DNA of 50,837 bases from an uncultured beta proteobacterium (GTDB taxonomy: Bacteria; Pseudomonadota; Gammaproteobacteria; Burkholderiales; Burkholderiaceae_C), in the NCBI GenBank assembly GCA_903920695.1, contig CAIXNB010000154.1, positions 1-50,837 of the forward strand. The letters run 5' to 3'. The notes under the pieces were generated by a model, which saw only the letters and a list, made by a program, of their open reading frames with translations, was not told where the DNA came from and searched no databases. The translations under genes and the position numbers were made by a program. Shown here in pieces: positions 30,677-40,443 of this stretch. How positions within the stretch are numbered: position 1 is the stretch's first letter; every line of letters starts with the position of its first letter.

Positions 30677-31579
30677 ATGAGCGCCGTGCTTGCCAGCGAT
30701 CGCCTTGAGTTCGGTCCGCCGCCAACACCCGGCGCACTGCGCTCGTTCGGCCTAGCCGTGCTGGCGCACATCTTTCTGGTCGCGGCGCTGACCTGGGGCG
30801 TGCAATGGCACAGTGAAACCGTGACCATCACGGCCGAGGCTGAACTGTGGTCAGCGCTGCCGCAGCCGGCCGCGCCCAGGCTGGTCGAAGTCGCGCCCGA
30901 GCCGCCGGCACCCTTGCCGCCTCCGGTGGCCGCGCCGGTCGAGCCACCGAAGCCAGCCGAGGTCGATATCGCGATGAAACGCGAGAAACTGCGTCTCAAA
31001 AATGAAAAGCTGGAAAAGCTGGCGCTGGAACAGCAGCGGCTGAAGAATGAGAAGCTTGAGCGCGAGAAACTGCGCCAGAAGGAACAGAAACTGGCATTGG
31101 AGAAGAAACGCCTGCAGGAGAAACAGGCGGCACTGGAGAAGCAAAAGCTGGCCCAGGACAAGCAGCGCAAGGACGCGCAACAGGCGCAGCAGGATGCCAA
31201 ACGGCTCGACGCCCTGCGCCAGGAAAATCTCAAGCGCATGGCCGGTCTGGCTGGCGCCACCGGCGCCCAGGACTCAAACGGAACCGCCCTGAAATCGTCA
31301 GGGCCATCGGCCAGCTACAGCCAACGCTTGGCGCCCCTATTCAAGAGAAACATCAGCTACCCCAACCGGGATGTCATCAGTGGTAATCCCAAGGCGACCG
31401 TGGAAGTTCGCGTTTCAGCTACAGGACTGATCATAGGTTCACGTCTCATTACATCCAGCGGACTACCCACCTGGGATGCCGCAGCACTGCGCGCCGTGGA
31501 AAAGACCGAGCGCATTCCTGCTGACGAAAATGGAAATTTTGTACCCGTGTTTCCAGTCAATTTTGGGCCAAAGGACTAG
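30677..31579 (+). CDS. tolA: TolA-like protein with TonB C-terminal domain
   Basis: TolA spans the periplasm to link the TolQR motor to the outer membrane. The 300-residue protein has an N-terminal membrane helix (GLAVLAHIFLVAALTWG, about residues 25-41), a Pro-rich linker, a long Lys-, Glu- and Gln-rich coiled coil at about residues 95-190, and a C-terminal TonB/TolA domain from SYSQRLAPLFKRNISYP. Start at 30677 is the first ATG after tolR. In most relatives tolB and pal follow; here the next gene is dnaE on the other strand, 13 bases away. Confidence 0.92.
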   Translation: MSAVLASDRLEFGPPPTPGALRSFGLAVLAHIFLVAALTWGVQWHSETVTITAEAELWSALPQPAAPRLVEVAPEPPAPLPPPVAAPVEPPKPAEVDIAMKREKLRLKNEKLEKLALEQQRLKNEKLEREKLRQKEQKLALEKKRLQEKQAALEKQKLAQDKQRKDAQQAQQDAKRLDALRQENLKRMAGLAGATGAQDSNGTALKSSGPSASYSQRLAPLFKRNISYPNRDVISGNPKATVEVRVSATGLIIGSRLITSSGLPTWDAAALRAVEKTERIPADENGNFVPVFPVNFGPKD

Positions 31580-31592
31580 CGTTTGACTGCAC

Positions 31593-34500
31593 TCACTCGT
31601 AAATGATTTCCGCCTTGCCCGCATCCGCCTGCACGCGCCAGCCGGCTAGCGCCGCATTGGTCGGAAAAAAGCGGTAGGCCTCACCCAGTTGCAGTTCCGC
31701 CGAGGCTGCAGCGCCCGCCACCTGGCGCGCCAACGCCAAGCGCACCGCCAGACCACGCACCAGTTCGCCCTGTTCCGTCACTTCGCGGCGCGCCGGAAAT
31801 TCGTTGATCATACGCGCCACATCGGGCGCCTTGCCATTGACCGTGACGCGCAGGAACTTGCCGAAGCGGCAACGCGCCTGCTCCAGATCCCAGATCTGCG
31901 TCACCGTCAGTTGCATGCCACCAGAAAAACGATCGGGCTGCAACTTGCCCATCACGATTACCAGTTCATCGTCCCTGAACAAAAGCCGGTTGGCGTTGAT
32001 CAGCGCCTCGTCGGCGCGCGCTTCGATGACGCCCGATTTGTCGTCAAGCTTGAACAGCGCGAGCTTACCGCGCTGGCCGTTGATGATGCGGAAATCGGTA
32101 ATGATGCCGGCCAGCAGTTGTGGCTCGCGGGTGTCTATCAAATCATCAATCTGACGCTTGACGAAACGGCGCACCTCAAGCGTCACTTCGTCGAACAAAT
32201 GGCCCGACAGATAAAAACCGACGGCGGTTTTCTCGTAGGTGAGCTGCTCCTTGACACCCCAGGGCGTGACCTGCACCAGCTCGGGTTCCTGCGTGCTCGA
32301 TCCATGGTCATCCGAACCACCCATGTCGAAAAGGCCACCCTGGTTCGCGTTGGCCAGCGCTGCCGCACCGAACTCGAAAGCGCGGTCCAGCGAGGCCAGC
32401 AGACTGGCACGGTTGCGCTGGATCGAATCGAAGGCGCCGGCCTTGATCAAGGCCTCCACCGTGCGCTTGTTGATACGACTGCGGTCGACCCGCAGACAAA
32501 AGTCGAACAGGCTCTTGAGCGGCCCAAACTCGGCACCTGACGGGCCGACGCCGCGGCCTTCGCGCGCCGCCACGATCGCTTCGATCGCCTGCGCGCCCGA
32601 GCCCTTGATGGCACTCAGACCATAACGGATCATCTTGTCGGAGATTGGCTCGAAACGGCCAAAGCCCCGGTTCACGTCGGGCGGCTCGAAGCCCAGGCCC
32701 ATCTTCAGCGCATCCTCGAACAAGACCTTGAGCTTGTCGGTATCGTCCATTTCCACCGTCATATTGGCGCAGAAGAATTCGGCCGTGTAATGCACCTTGA
32801 GCCAGGCCGTGTGGTAGGCCAGCAGCGCATAGGCGGCCGAGTGCGACTTGTTGAAGCCGTAGCCGGCAAACTTCTCCATGTCGTCGAAAACGGCATCGGC
32901 CTTTTCAGCGGCAATGTCCTTCTGGCCGGCGCCGTCACGGAATATCTTGCGGTGCCGGGCCATCTCGTCGGCATCCTTCTTGCCCATGGCGCGGCGCAGC
33001 AGGTCAGCGCCACCGAGCGAATAGCCGCCCAGGATCTGCGCCATCTGCATCACCTGTTCCTGGTAGACCATGACGCCATAGGTCTCGGACAAAATCGAGG
33101 CCACGCGCGGGTCCGGGTAGACCACTTCCTCGCGTCCGGCCTTGCGCGCCAGGTAGGTTGGAATCAGGTCCATCGGACCCGGGCGGTAGAGCGCATTCAT
33201 GGCAATCAGATCTTCGAGCCGCGTCGGCTTCGCGTCCTTGAGCAGGCCTTGCATGCCGCGGCTTTCAAACTGGAACACGGCTTCGGTCTTGCCGTCCGCG
33301 AACAGTTGGTAGACCTTCGGATCGTCGAGCGGCAGGTTCTCGAACGCGAAGTTCTCCTGACCCGGGTGCCGACGCACGATGAACTCGCGCGCGATCTCCA
33401 GGATGGTCAGCGTGGCCAGGCCCAAGAAGTCGAACTTCACCAAGCCGATCGCCTCGACGTCGTTTTTGTCGAACTGGCTCACGGCGGAGTCGCTGCCGGG
33501 CTGCTGATAGAGCGGGCAGAAATCGGTCAGCTTGCCCGGTGCGATCAGCACACCGCCGGCGTGCATGCCGACGTTGCGCGTCATGCCTTCGAGCTTGCGC
33601 GCCAACTCCAGCAGGGTTCTGACGTCCTCCTCCTTGCGCTCACGCTCGGCCAGGATCGGTTCGGCCTCGCTGGCGTAAATTGTCTTGTCGTCTTTCGGTC
33701 GATCAGCGGGCGGCAGTTGCAGGCTGACGCTGGTGCCAGGCTTGTTCGGAATCAGTTTGCTGATGCCGTCGCAAAAGGTGTAGCTCATGTCGAGCACCCG
33801 ACCAACATCGCGCACCGCGGCGCGCGCCGCCATGGTGCCAAAGGTCACGATCTGGCTGACCGAGTCCTTGCCATACTTGAGCTTGACGTAATCAATCACG
33901 CGGTCCCGGTTGCCCTGGCAAAAGTCGATATCGAAGTCGGGCATCGAAACCCGCTCCGGGTTCAGGAAACGCTCGAACAGCAGGTTGTATTGCAGCGGAT
34001 CGAGATCGGTGATCTTGAGCGAATAGGCGACCAGCGAACCGGCACCGGAGCCGCGTCCGGGGCCGACCGGGCAGCCGTTGTTCTTGGCCCAGTTGATGAA
34101 GTCACCAACGATCAGGAAGTAACCCGGAAAGCCCATTTTGAGAATGGTGCCGATCTCGAACTCGAGACGCTCGACATAGCGCGGCCGCTCGCGCTCGCGC
34201 CGCGCCTCGTCCCGGAACAGGTGCGCGAGCCGCTCATCGAGTCCGGCGTGCGAGGCATAGCGGAAGTAATCCTCCGGTGACATGCGCTGCCCGTCGACCT
34301 CGGGCGTCGGAAAGTCGGGCAACTGCGGTTTGCCCAGGTCCAGCGTCAGGTTGCAGCGCCGCGCAATCTCCAGCGTGTTGGCCAGCGCCGAGGGCAGATC
34401 GGCAAACAGCGCCTGCATCTGCGCCGAGGATTTGAAATACTGCTCGCGTGTGAAGCGGCGCACGCGGCGCTGATTGCCCAGGATCTCACCCTCGGCAATG

Positions 34501-35144
34501 CAAACGCGCGCCTCGTGCGCTTCAAAATCGTCGGCCAAGGTGAACTGTACCGGGTGCGTTGCGACCACTGGCAGACCCAAACGCGCGGCCAGTTGCACGG
34601 CGGCGATCACATGGGCTTCGTCATCGACGCGCCCGGCGCGCTGCAACTCGATGTAAAAACGGTGCGCAAAGATGCTGCCCAGTTGCAGCGCCACGTCGGC
34701 GGCCCGCTCGGCGTCACCCTGCACCAGCGCCTGCCCGACCGGGCCGCTCTGGGCGCCCGACAGGGCAATCAGGCCTTCGCTTAGTTCCTTGAGCCAGTCG
34801 AGCCTGACAAAAGCCTGTGCAGCGCCGGCATTGCGGGTCCAGGCGCGTGCCAGCAGCTCGGACAGGTTCAGGTAGCCCTGCCTGTTCTGCACCAGCAGGA
34901 CGATGCGCGACAGCGTCGCCGCATCCTGGCCCAGGCCTTCGAGCCAAACTTCGGCGCCGATCAGCGGCTTGACGCCGCGCTTGCGCGACTCCTTGTAAAA
35001 CTTGATCGTGCCAAACAGATTGCTCAGATCGGTGATGGCCAGCGCCGGCTGGCCATCGGCCGCTGCGCAGCGCACGATCTCGTCGATACGGTTGGTGCCG
35101 TCAACGACGGAAAATTCGGTGTGCAAACGCAGATGGACAAACAT
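31593..35144 (-). CDS. dnaE: DNA polymerase III subunit alpha
   Basis: DnaE is the replicative polymerase subunit, here 1183 residues, the normal length in this group. The N-terminal PHP domain starts FVHLRLHTEFSVVDGTN. The polymerase core includes GRGSGAGSLVAYSL and PDFDIDFCQGNRDRVIDY with two of the catalytic Asp residues. The fingers, helix-hairpin-helix and OB-fold regions follow, the last with RGKLALFKLDDKSGVIEA. It is a single gene on the minus strand, convergent with tolA and divergent from the response regulator at 35289. Confidence 0.97.
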   Translation of the reverse strand: MFVHLRLHTEFSVVDGTNRIDEIVRCAAADGQPALAITDLSNLFGTIKFYKESRKRGVKPLIGAEVWLEGLGQDAATLSRIVLLVQNRQGYLNLSELLARAWTRNAGAAQAFVRLDWLKELSEGLIALSGAQSGPVGQALVQGDAERAADVALQLGSIFAHRFYIELQRAGRVDDEAHVIAAVQLAARLGLPVVATHPVQFTLADDFEAHEARVCIAEGEILGNQRRVRRFTREQYFKSSAQMQALFADLPSALANTLEIARRCNLTLDLGKPQLPDFPTPEVDGQRMSPEDYFRYASHAGLDERLAHLFRDEARRERERPRYVERLEFEIGTILKMGFPGYFLIVGDFINWAKNNGCPVGPGRGSGAGSLVAYSLKITDLDPLQYNLLFERFLNPERVSMPDFDIDFCQGNRDRVIDYVKLKYGKDSVSQIVTFGTMAARAAVRDVGRVLDMSYTFCDGISKLIPNKPGTSVSLQLPPADRPKDDKTIYASEAEPILAERERKEEDVRTLLELARKLEGMTRNVGMHAGGVLIAPGKLTDFCPLYQQPGSDSAVSQFDKNDVEAIGLVKFDFLGLATLTILEIAREFIVRRHPGQENFAFENLPLDDPKVYQLFADGKTEAVFQFESRGMQGLLKDAKPTRLEDLIAMNALYRPGPMDLIPTYLARKAGREEVVYPDPRVASILSETYGVMVYQEQVMQMAQILGGYSLGGADLLRRAMGKKDADEMARHRKIFRDGAGQKDIAAEKADAVFDDMEKFAGYGFNKSHSAAYALLAYHTAWLKVHYTAEFFCANMTVEMDDTDKLKVLFEDALKMGLGFEPPDVNRGFGRFEPISDKMIRYGLSAIKGSGAQAIEAIVAAREGRGVGPSGAEFGPLKSLFDFCLRVDRSRINKRTVEALIKAGAFDSIQRNRASLLASLDRAFEFGAAALANANQGGLFDMGGSDDHGSSTQEPELVQVTPWGVKEQLTYEKTAVGFYLSGHLFDEVTLEVRRFVKRQIDDLIDTREPQLLAGIITDFRIINGQRGKLALFKLDDKSGVIEARADEALINANRLLFRDDELVIVMGKLQPDRFSGGMQLTVTQIWDLEQARCRFGKFLRVTVNGKAPDVARMINEFPARREVTEQGELVRGLAVRLALARQVAGAAASAELQLGEAYRFFPTNAALAGWRVQADAGKAEIIYE

Positions 35145-35218
35145 GCGTCATTCTAATTTGCGGTGCCAGCCGGCTTTGCTTCAGGATCTCTGCCGCTTTC
35201 CTGACTGATTCACCACAG

Positions 35219-35243
35219 CTTTTGCATCTTTTGCAGCTTTTGC
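35219..35243. repeat. Three 9-bp tandem repeats of CTTTTGC
   Basis: CTTTTGC occurs at 35219-35225, 35228-35234 and 35237-35243, each exactly 9 bases apart, in the gap between dnaE and the response regulator. Evenly spaced heptamers in a promoter region could bind a regulator or be a slippage product. They lie about 45 bases before the response regulator start. Confidence 0.5.
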
Positions 35244-35288
35244 GGCGCAACAAGCGCCTAAAATGATCGAAGTTACCAGGTAAGAATC

Positions 35289-35936
35289 TTGAAAATTCTC
35301 GTTGTTGATGATCATGCCCTGGTGCGTGAAGGTTTACACCAGGTCCTCAAGGGGCTCGATGAGCAGGTTGTGGTGCTGCAGGCCGCGCACTGTGCCGCCG
35401 CTTTCGAGCTGGTTGCCGCGCACAACGACATTGATCTGGTACTGCTCGATTACATGCTGCCTGATATGAACGGGATCGACGCGCTCGACGTTTTTGGCCA
35501 AGAACACCCTGAACTGCCCATCGTCATGCTGTCGGGCACGAGCAGTCGGCAGATGATGAGACAGGCCATGGACAAAGGGGCTGCGGGTTTTCTGACCAAG
35601 ACCGGTCCGAGCCAAGACATGCTGGCCGCCCTGCGCCGTGTTCTGTCCGGCGAGGTCTATGTCCCGCCCGAGATATTGCTCGACGACGAACAGCCGGCCC
35701 ATGCCGACAGCAACATAGAACGCCGGCACCAACTCACACCGCGTCAGGAACAGGTCCTGTCCATGCTGCTCGATGGCTACTCAACGCGCGATATCAGCCA
35801 GAAGCTGTTCCTGGCCGAGGAAACGACCAAGACCCACGTCAGTGCGATCATTCGGGCCTTTGGCGTGAAGACACGCCTGCAAGCGGTCCTGGCGGCCGAG
35901 CGTTTCGGCTACGGCAAGGCTCAGCGATCAACCTGA
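35289..35936 (+). CDS. LuxR-family response regulator
   Basis: A 215-residue NarL/FixJ-type regulator. The receiver domain (residues 1-118) has Asp7 and Asp8 of the acidic pocket, the phospho-acceptor Asp54 (VLLDYMLPD), Ser/Thr near 82 and Lys104. The LuxR DNA-binding domain (about 148-210) starts LTPRQEQVLSMLLDGYSTRDIS. The start is TTG at 35289 with AGGTAAG upstream; no closer ATG or GTG gives MKILVVDDH. It converges with, and overlaps by 16 bases, the hybrid kinase gene, its likely partner. Target genes are unknown. Confidence 0.92.
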   Translation: MKILVVDDHALVREGLHQVLKGLDEQVVVLQAAHCAAAFELVAAHNDIDLVLLDYMLPDMNGIDALDVFGQEHPELPIVMLSGTSSRQMMRQAMDKGAAGFLTKTGPSQDMLAALRRVLSGEVYVPPEILLDDEQPAHADSNIERRHQLTPRQEQVLSMLLDGYSTRDISQKLFLAEETTKTHVSAIIRAFGVKTRLQAVLAAERFGYGKAQRST

Positions 35937-37852
35937 CGCGAGGGCACCAGACGACGCAGCAGACTGCGCAACTTGGCCGGGCGCACCGGCTTGTGCAGCA
36001 GACTCAAGCCCGCGTCCTTGGCCGCCTGCATCAAACCCGGATCGGTATCGCCACTGATGAGGCAAGCGGGGATTGCGTGGCCGGCCCTGGCATGCAGCTT
36101 GGCAATCACCTCCATGCCGTTTTCACCATAGGGCAGGCGGTAGTCACTGACGATGACATCAGGGCTCGCGCCAACCTCGAACTGTGCCAGCGCTTCTGAC
36201 ATGCCATTGGCCTCGGCCACCAGGCAACCCCAGGAACGCAACAGACTGACCAGCGCCTCGCGCGCCAGAGGATCATCCTCAATCACCATGACATGCAGGC
36301 CGGCAAGATTGTCAAGCGCACGGTCACGCCCCGAGCCGCGCCGCTCCAGCACGGCGTCGGCCGGCGCCACCGGCACTTCGATGCAAAAGCGTGTGCCCTT
36401 TCCGGGGTGAGACCACATCTGCAAGTGGTGGTCCAGCAGCTTGACAGCACGTTCGACAATGTTGAGTCCTAGTCCCAGTCCATTGCCGCGGTCGCGCTCC
36501 GCGTTGCCGACTTGGTAGAACTCACCGAAGATTGCCTCGTGGTGTTCGGCGGCAATACCAATGCCACTGTCCCAGACTTCAATGCGCACGTGCTGTCCAT
36601 CCGCACAAGGCCGGCAGGCCAGCAACACGCCGCCCTTGTGCGTATAACACAGGGCATTGCTGAGCAGATTTAATAGGATGCGGTGCAGCAGGGCCGGATC
36701 ACTCAGCACACCGACACGGGCCGGTCGGATCCGCAAACGAAGGCCTTTCTCGGCGGCGACCACCGACAATTCTGCTCGCAACTGTTCGAAGATATCGTCC
36801 AGCGCAAACGTACGCACTTGCACCTGCATCGTGCCTGAGTCAAAACGGGAGACATCCAGCAGGCCATCGAGCAGATCCTGCATCGCCTGCACGGCACTTT
36901 CCAGGCTTTCAATCAAATGCCGGGTCTCGATCGGCAGCGGTGATTGCGCCAATCGCGCCACAAACATGCCCAGTGCATGGGTCGGCTGGCGCAGATCATG
37001 GCTGGCCGCCGCCAGAAAGCGTGATTTGGCCCGTGTTGCGGTCTCGGCTTCTTCCATTTTCTGGCGCGAAACCAGTGTCGCCTCGGCCACGCGCAACTCG
37101 AGCTCGTCACGATTCGACTCCAGACGCGCGACCATCTGGTTGAGACCCTGCTGCACCTCGCGCAACGGGTCGTCAGCCAGCAGCGGCAAGCGCAGCGACA
37201 ACTGCCCCTGTCCAATACACTCGATCGTGCGCGTAAGCTGCCCGATCGGGCGCGTCACGCGTCGACTCAATCGCAGCGCCAGCACGGCGCCAAGCAGCAC
37301 GCCGCCCAGGGTCACACACAGACTCAGCAGCAGGATCCCACGCCGATGCAGCAACATCGTGTCCAACGACACTTCCATCAGCACATAGCCCATCGGCTGC
37401 GGCACAGCAGGCGCTTCGCGCCCCTGGACTCGGTAGAGCTTATTGCCAACGCGTTGGTGCGCCATGATCCCCTGGGACACACGTTTCAGGCCGGTGGCCG
37501 GGTCCACCTGCTCGGACGTCTGCGCATCCAGACGAGGTGGCGTTTGGAAACTGGGATGTCCGGCACTGGCGAGCACCTGGCCGTGCGCATCCAGAATCAC
37601 CACCGAGCGCACGTCGATCTCGTGCATTGCAGCCTGGGCAATACCTTCCAGTTGCGCGGCATTGGCTGCAAGAAGCGCATATTCGCTGGCGGCAGCCACC
37701 TGGTACAACAGGGAACGCGCTCTGAGGCTGTGGTCTCGGCCAGTGTCATCGAGCGTGGCAAAGACAAAAATTCCGGCCAGCAGAATCGAGATCAGCGTCA
37801 CCGGCACCAGCGACGCCAGCAATAGCCGGAACCGGATACTATTGGTTTTCAT
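35921..37852 (-). CDS. Hybrid sensor histidine kinase with receiver domain
   Basis: A 643-residue inner-membrane sensor. Helix 1 is at about residues 10-33 and helix 2 at about 171-195, enclosing a periplasmic sensor loop of about 135 residues. A HAMP domain (about 196-250) and a short coiled coil lead to the HisKA domain with His285 in ASHDLRQPTHALG. The ATPase core has Asn399 (LLSNALCY), DSGIGIA near 428 and GLGLGLNIV. The C-terminal receiver domain has Asp570 in VIVSDYRLP. The ligand is not apparent. It probably passes phosphate to the convergent LuxR-type regulator, although the genes are tail to tail. Confidence 0.93.
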   Translation of the reverse strand: MKTNSIRFRLLLASLVPVTLISILLAGIFVFATLDDTGRDHSLRARSLLYQVAAASEYALLAANAAQLEGIAQAAMHEIDVRSVVILDAHGQVLASAGHPSFQTPPRLDAQTSEQVDPATGLKRVSQGIMAHQRVGNKLYRVQGREAPAVPQPMGYVLMEVSLDTMLLHRRGILLLSLCVTLGGVLLGAVLALRLSRRVTRPIGQLTRTIECIGQGQLSLRLPLLADDPLREVQQGLNQMVARLESNRDELELRVAEATLVSRQKMEEAETATRAKSRFLAAASHDLRQPTHALGMFVARLAQSPLPIETRHLIESLESAVQAMQDLLDGLLDVSRFDSGTMQVQVRTFALDDIFEQLRAELSVVAAEKGLRLRIRPARVGVLSDPALLHRILLNLLSNALCYTHKGGVLLACRPCADGQHVRIEVWDSGIGIAAEHHEAIFGEFYQVGNAERDRGNGLGLGLNIVERAVKLLDHHLQMWSHPGKGTRFCIEVPVAPADAVLERRGSGRDRALDNLAGLHVMVIEDDPLAREALVSLLRSWGCLVAEANGMSEALAQFEVGASPDVIVSDYRLPYGENGMEVIAKLHARAGHAIPACLISGDTDPGLMQAAKDAGLSLLHKPVRPAKLRSLLRRLVPSRQVDR

Positions 37853-38132
37853 GATGTAACTGCGTGGCGCCGCACTGGTTCACGCAAGCCCACTGCATCG
37901 CGTTCCAAACCCAGCGCGCGGGCTAGCGGCCGATTCAGCAGCAACTTGAATCCTGCACGTACTGCGGCGCCGCTGATAGTGCTCGTCCCTAGGACACGCC
38001 ATGGGCGCTGCGGACGAGCACGACCGACGCCGAGGCCGCGTTCCAATACTTTTATTCATCCCTCGATTTTGCCCCTTTACGGCAGGGTTCTGAAAAAACA
38101 GGGGGCCATCGCACACCGGATGTGTCAAGACG
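37853..38132. other. Gene-free stretch between kinase and flavodoxin
   Basis: This is about 280 bases upstream of the kinase start. Short open frames exist, one on the minus strand ending GLREPVRRHAVTS near 37849, but none has a ribosome binding site or recognisable family. I see no RNA gene. It may hold the promoter of the kinase, or a decayed gene. Confidence 0.4.
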
Positions 38133-38173
38133 AAAAAAGGCCCACATAACGCAAGACTGCGGCTTGCGGGCCT
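38133..38173 (-). terminator. Intrinsic terminator of the flavodoxin gene
   Basis: On the minus strand the arms AGGCCC and GGGCCT, with an inner CGCAAG/CTTGCG pairing, are followed by a run of six T. It begins 15 bases after the flavodoxin stop codon. Confidence 0.8.
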
Positions 38174-38188
38174 GTATCGGTCGGTGGA

Positions 38189-38743
38189 TCAGGGTCGGAA
38201 CTTCGCCGCCACAGCGGCAATGCGCGCGCCAAACAGGCGTGCCGTCTCCAAGTCACCCGCGTTCATTTCATCGGCGCTGGCGTCACCCGGCGTTTGCGCC
38301 ATCGGGCCGGCCGAGGACGCGAGGTAGTTGACGTCGCTGCGCTGAGAAGCCTTGGTGTTGTTGTAGTTCAGGCCGGTGCCAGCCCACAGGCCGCCGTGCT
38401 GCATGGCCAATGTCATGAAATAGTGCAGCGTCGAATGCTTGTCGCCGTTGACGTTGGCACTGTTGGTGAAACCGCCGAAGATCTTGTCCTTCCAGGCCTG
38501 CGTGTACCAGGGCTTGCTGGAGGCATCGGCAAACTTCTTGAACTGCCAGCTCACGCTGCCCATGTAAGTCGGCGAGCCAAAGATGATGGCGTCGGCCGCA
38601 GCCAGCGTGTCCCAGGCGCTCTCAGGCAGCTTGCCGTCGGCATCGATCACCAGCAAGTCAGCACCAGCGCCCTGCGCCACCGCCTGCGCCATGCGCTGGG
38701 TGTGACCGTAACCCGAATGAAAAACCACCGCTACTTTTGCCAT
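38189..38743 (-). CDS. Flavodoxin-like NAD(P)H-dependent oxidoreductase
   Basis: This 184-residue protein has the flavodoxin fold: the FMN phosphate loop is HSGYGHTQRMAQAVAQGA and the isoalloxazine loop is around GSPTYMGSVSWQFKKF. It resembles the WrbA/NADPH-dependent FMN reductase group. The function is probably quinone or FMN reduction in stress protection, inferred from the family. It lies 49 bases downstream of a pirin gene on the same strand, a pairing seen in other proteobacteria. A good terminator follows. Confidence 0.88.
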   Translation of the reverse strand: MAKVAVVFHSGYGHTQRMAQAVAQGAGADLLVIDADGKLPESAWDTLAAADAIIFGSPTYMGSVSWQFKKFADASSKPWYTQAWKDKIFGGFTNSANVNGDKHSTLHYFMTLAMQHGGLWAGTGLNYNNTKASQRSDVNYLASSAGPMAQTPGDASADEMNAGDLETARLFGARIAAVAAKFRP

Positions 38744-38792
38744 ATCAATACTCCTGGTTGAGGTGAAAGAAAGAAGAAGTCCGTCGCAAGGC

Positions 38793-39494
38793 TCAGGCGC
38801 TCAGGTCAAACACCAGCACTTCAGCGTCGCTGCCGCCGCTCAGGCTGATTTCGCTCTCGCGTTCCAGCAGTGCGGCGTCGCCGGCGCTCAGCTTCTGGCC
38901 GTTGACGTCAAGCACGCCGCGCACCAGAAATACATAGCCCTTGCGCGCCGGATCCAGCGCCAGCGTGGCGCGTTCGGCGCCATCGAGCAACGCCGCGTGG
39001 ACGGTGGCGTCGGCATGGATGGTGACCGAACCCTGGGCGCCATCGGGCGACGCCACCAGCCTGAGGGCACCGCGTTTTTCGGCTTCGGCGAAGGTCTTCT
39101 GCTCATAACCGGGCGCGATGCCCTTGGCATTCGGCTCAATCCAGATCTGCAGGAAATGCGTGGTTTCGTTTGGTGCGTGGTTGAACTCGCTATGCTGCAC
39201 GCCTCTGCCGGCACTCATGCGCTGCACATCACCGGGCGGAATGCCGCGCACATTGCCCATGTTGTCTTTATGCGCCAGATTGCCTGCCATCACATAGCTG
39301 ATGATTTCCATGTCGCGATGCCCGTGCGTACCAAAACCGGTTCCCGGCGCAATGCGGTCTTCGTTGATGACCCGCAGATTGCCCCAGCCCATGTGCTGCC
39401 CATCATAGTAGCCGGCGAAGGAAAAACTGTGAAACGATTTCAACCAGCCATGATCGGCATAGCCGCGCTCCAGCGATTTGCGAACTGTCAACAT
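38793..39494 (-). CDS. Pirin family protein
   Basis: A 233-residue cupin-type protein with two beta-barrels. The iron-binding residues are present: FGTHGHRDMEIISYV with two His and GRGVQHSEFNH with His and Glu. Some bacterial pirins, such as E. coli YhhW, have quercetinase activity; the physiological substrate is unknown. Start at 39494 follows a strong ribosome binding site (CAGGAG), while the open frame upstream lacks support. It is divergent from the degenerate LysR gene at 39612. Confidence 0.92.
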   Translation of the reverse strand: MLTVRKSLERGYADHGWLKSFHSFSFAGYYDGQHMGWGNLRVINEDRIAPGTGFGTHGHRDMEIISYVMAGNLAHKDNMGNVRGIPPGDVQRMSAGRGVQHSEFNHAPNETTHFLQIWIEPNAKGIAPGYEQKTFAEAEKRGALRLVASPDGAQGSVTIHADATVHAALLDGAERATLALDPARKGYVFLVRGVLDVNGQKLSAGDAALLERESEISLSGGSDAEVLVFDLSA

Positions 39495-39611
39495 GCCATT
39501 ACTCCTGAATTCCTGAATTCCATGGCCATCACTGTAGTCCTTCCAGCCAATCCCGCACGGCATGTCATTTGATGGCATCATTCAAATTATTCGAAACAGA
39601 AAGCTCACACA

Positions 39612-40407
39612 GTGTCAAGCCCGCGCGATGTTCTGACCCCTGATGCCCTCGCCATGCTGCAAAACATCGCTGCCAAAGGCAGTTTTGCGGCAGCGGCGCG
39701 CAGCCTCGGACTGACGCCAAGCGCCCTGACCTATAGCGTGCGTCAGATTGAGGACGCGCTCGATGTGTTGCTGTTCCACCGCAGTTCGCGCCAAGCGCAA
39801 CTCACCGTTGCCGGCAACGAGTTGTTGCGCGAGGCCGGCCAACTGCTCGAAGACATTGACGCCGTCGCCAACCGCGTCAAACGCGTGGCCATCGGTTGGG
39901 AGCCGCAAATGACGATCGCCGTTGACAGCATCATCGCCAAGGCCACAGTGATGGAGCTGTGCGAGGGGGTTTTTGCGCTGCAACCCCAGACCCGAATCCG
40001 GCTGCGCGACGAAACCCTGTCGGGCACGCTGCAGGCCCTGAGCTCAGGCCAGGCCGATCTGGCCCTCGGAGTGACTGCCGACAGCATCACGCGCGGCAGC
40101 GCCCTGACCATCGGCCTGCTCGGCGGCCAGGATGTGTCCACCATCGCCAGCATGCAGGCCAAGCTCGACGCGCAGTTGCGCGGCCTGGGCTGCGGCTTCG
40201 TGCCCGAATGCATGGCGCGCGCCTACATCGAAACCGGTCGCCTGGTGACCCGACGCATGGAGCGGCCGCAGCGGCATCATGCGGGTCAACTACGCCTGGC
40301 GCAGCGAAACCCAATCCGGCCCGGACCAGGCGCTGACTTGGTGGCTAACCCAGCTTGAAAGCCCCGCTACCCGCGCTGCTTTGCTGGAGCGCCATCGAGG
40401 CGTGTAA
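39612..40407 (+). pseudogene. LysR-family regulator, frameshifted and internally deleted
   Basis: The intact start (GTG at 39612) encodes a normal LysR helix-turn-helix (FAAAARSLGLTPSALTYSVRQ) and the beginning of the effector domain. The frame ends prematurely in sense but not homology: near 40275 an extra G (CAGCGGCATC instead of CAGCGCATC) shifts the frame, and the conserved tail VNYAWRSETQSG to the stop at 40407 lies in the next frame. In addition about 45 residues seem missing between ITRGSA and LTIGLLGGQDV, part of the ligand domain. The shifted reading gives 248 residues with a nonsense end. It is divergent from the pirin gene, which it probably once regulated. Confidence 0.75.
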
Positions 40408-40443
40408 AGTGCAAGATATACAACATCAAATGGAAACACCGTC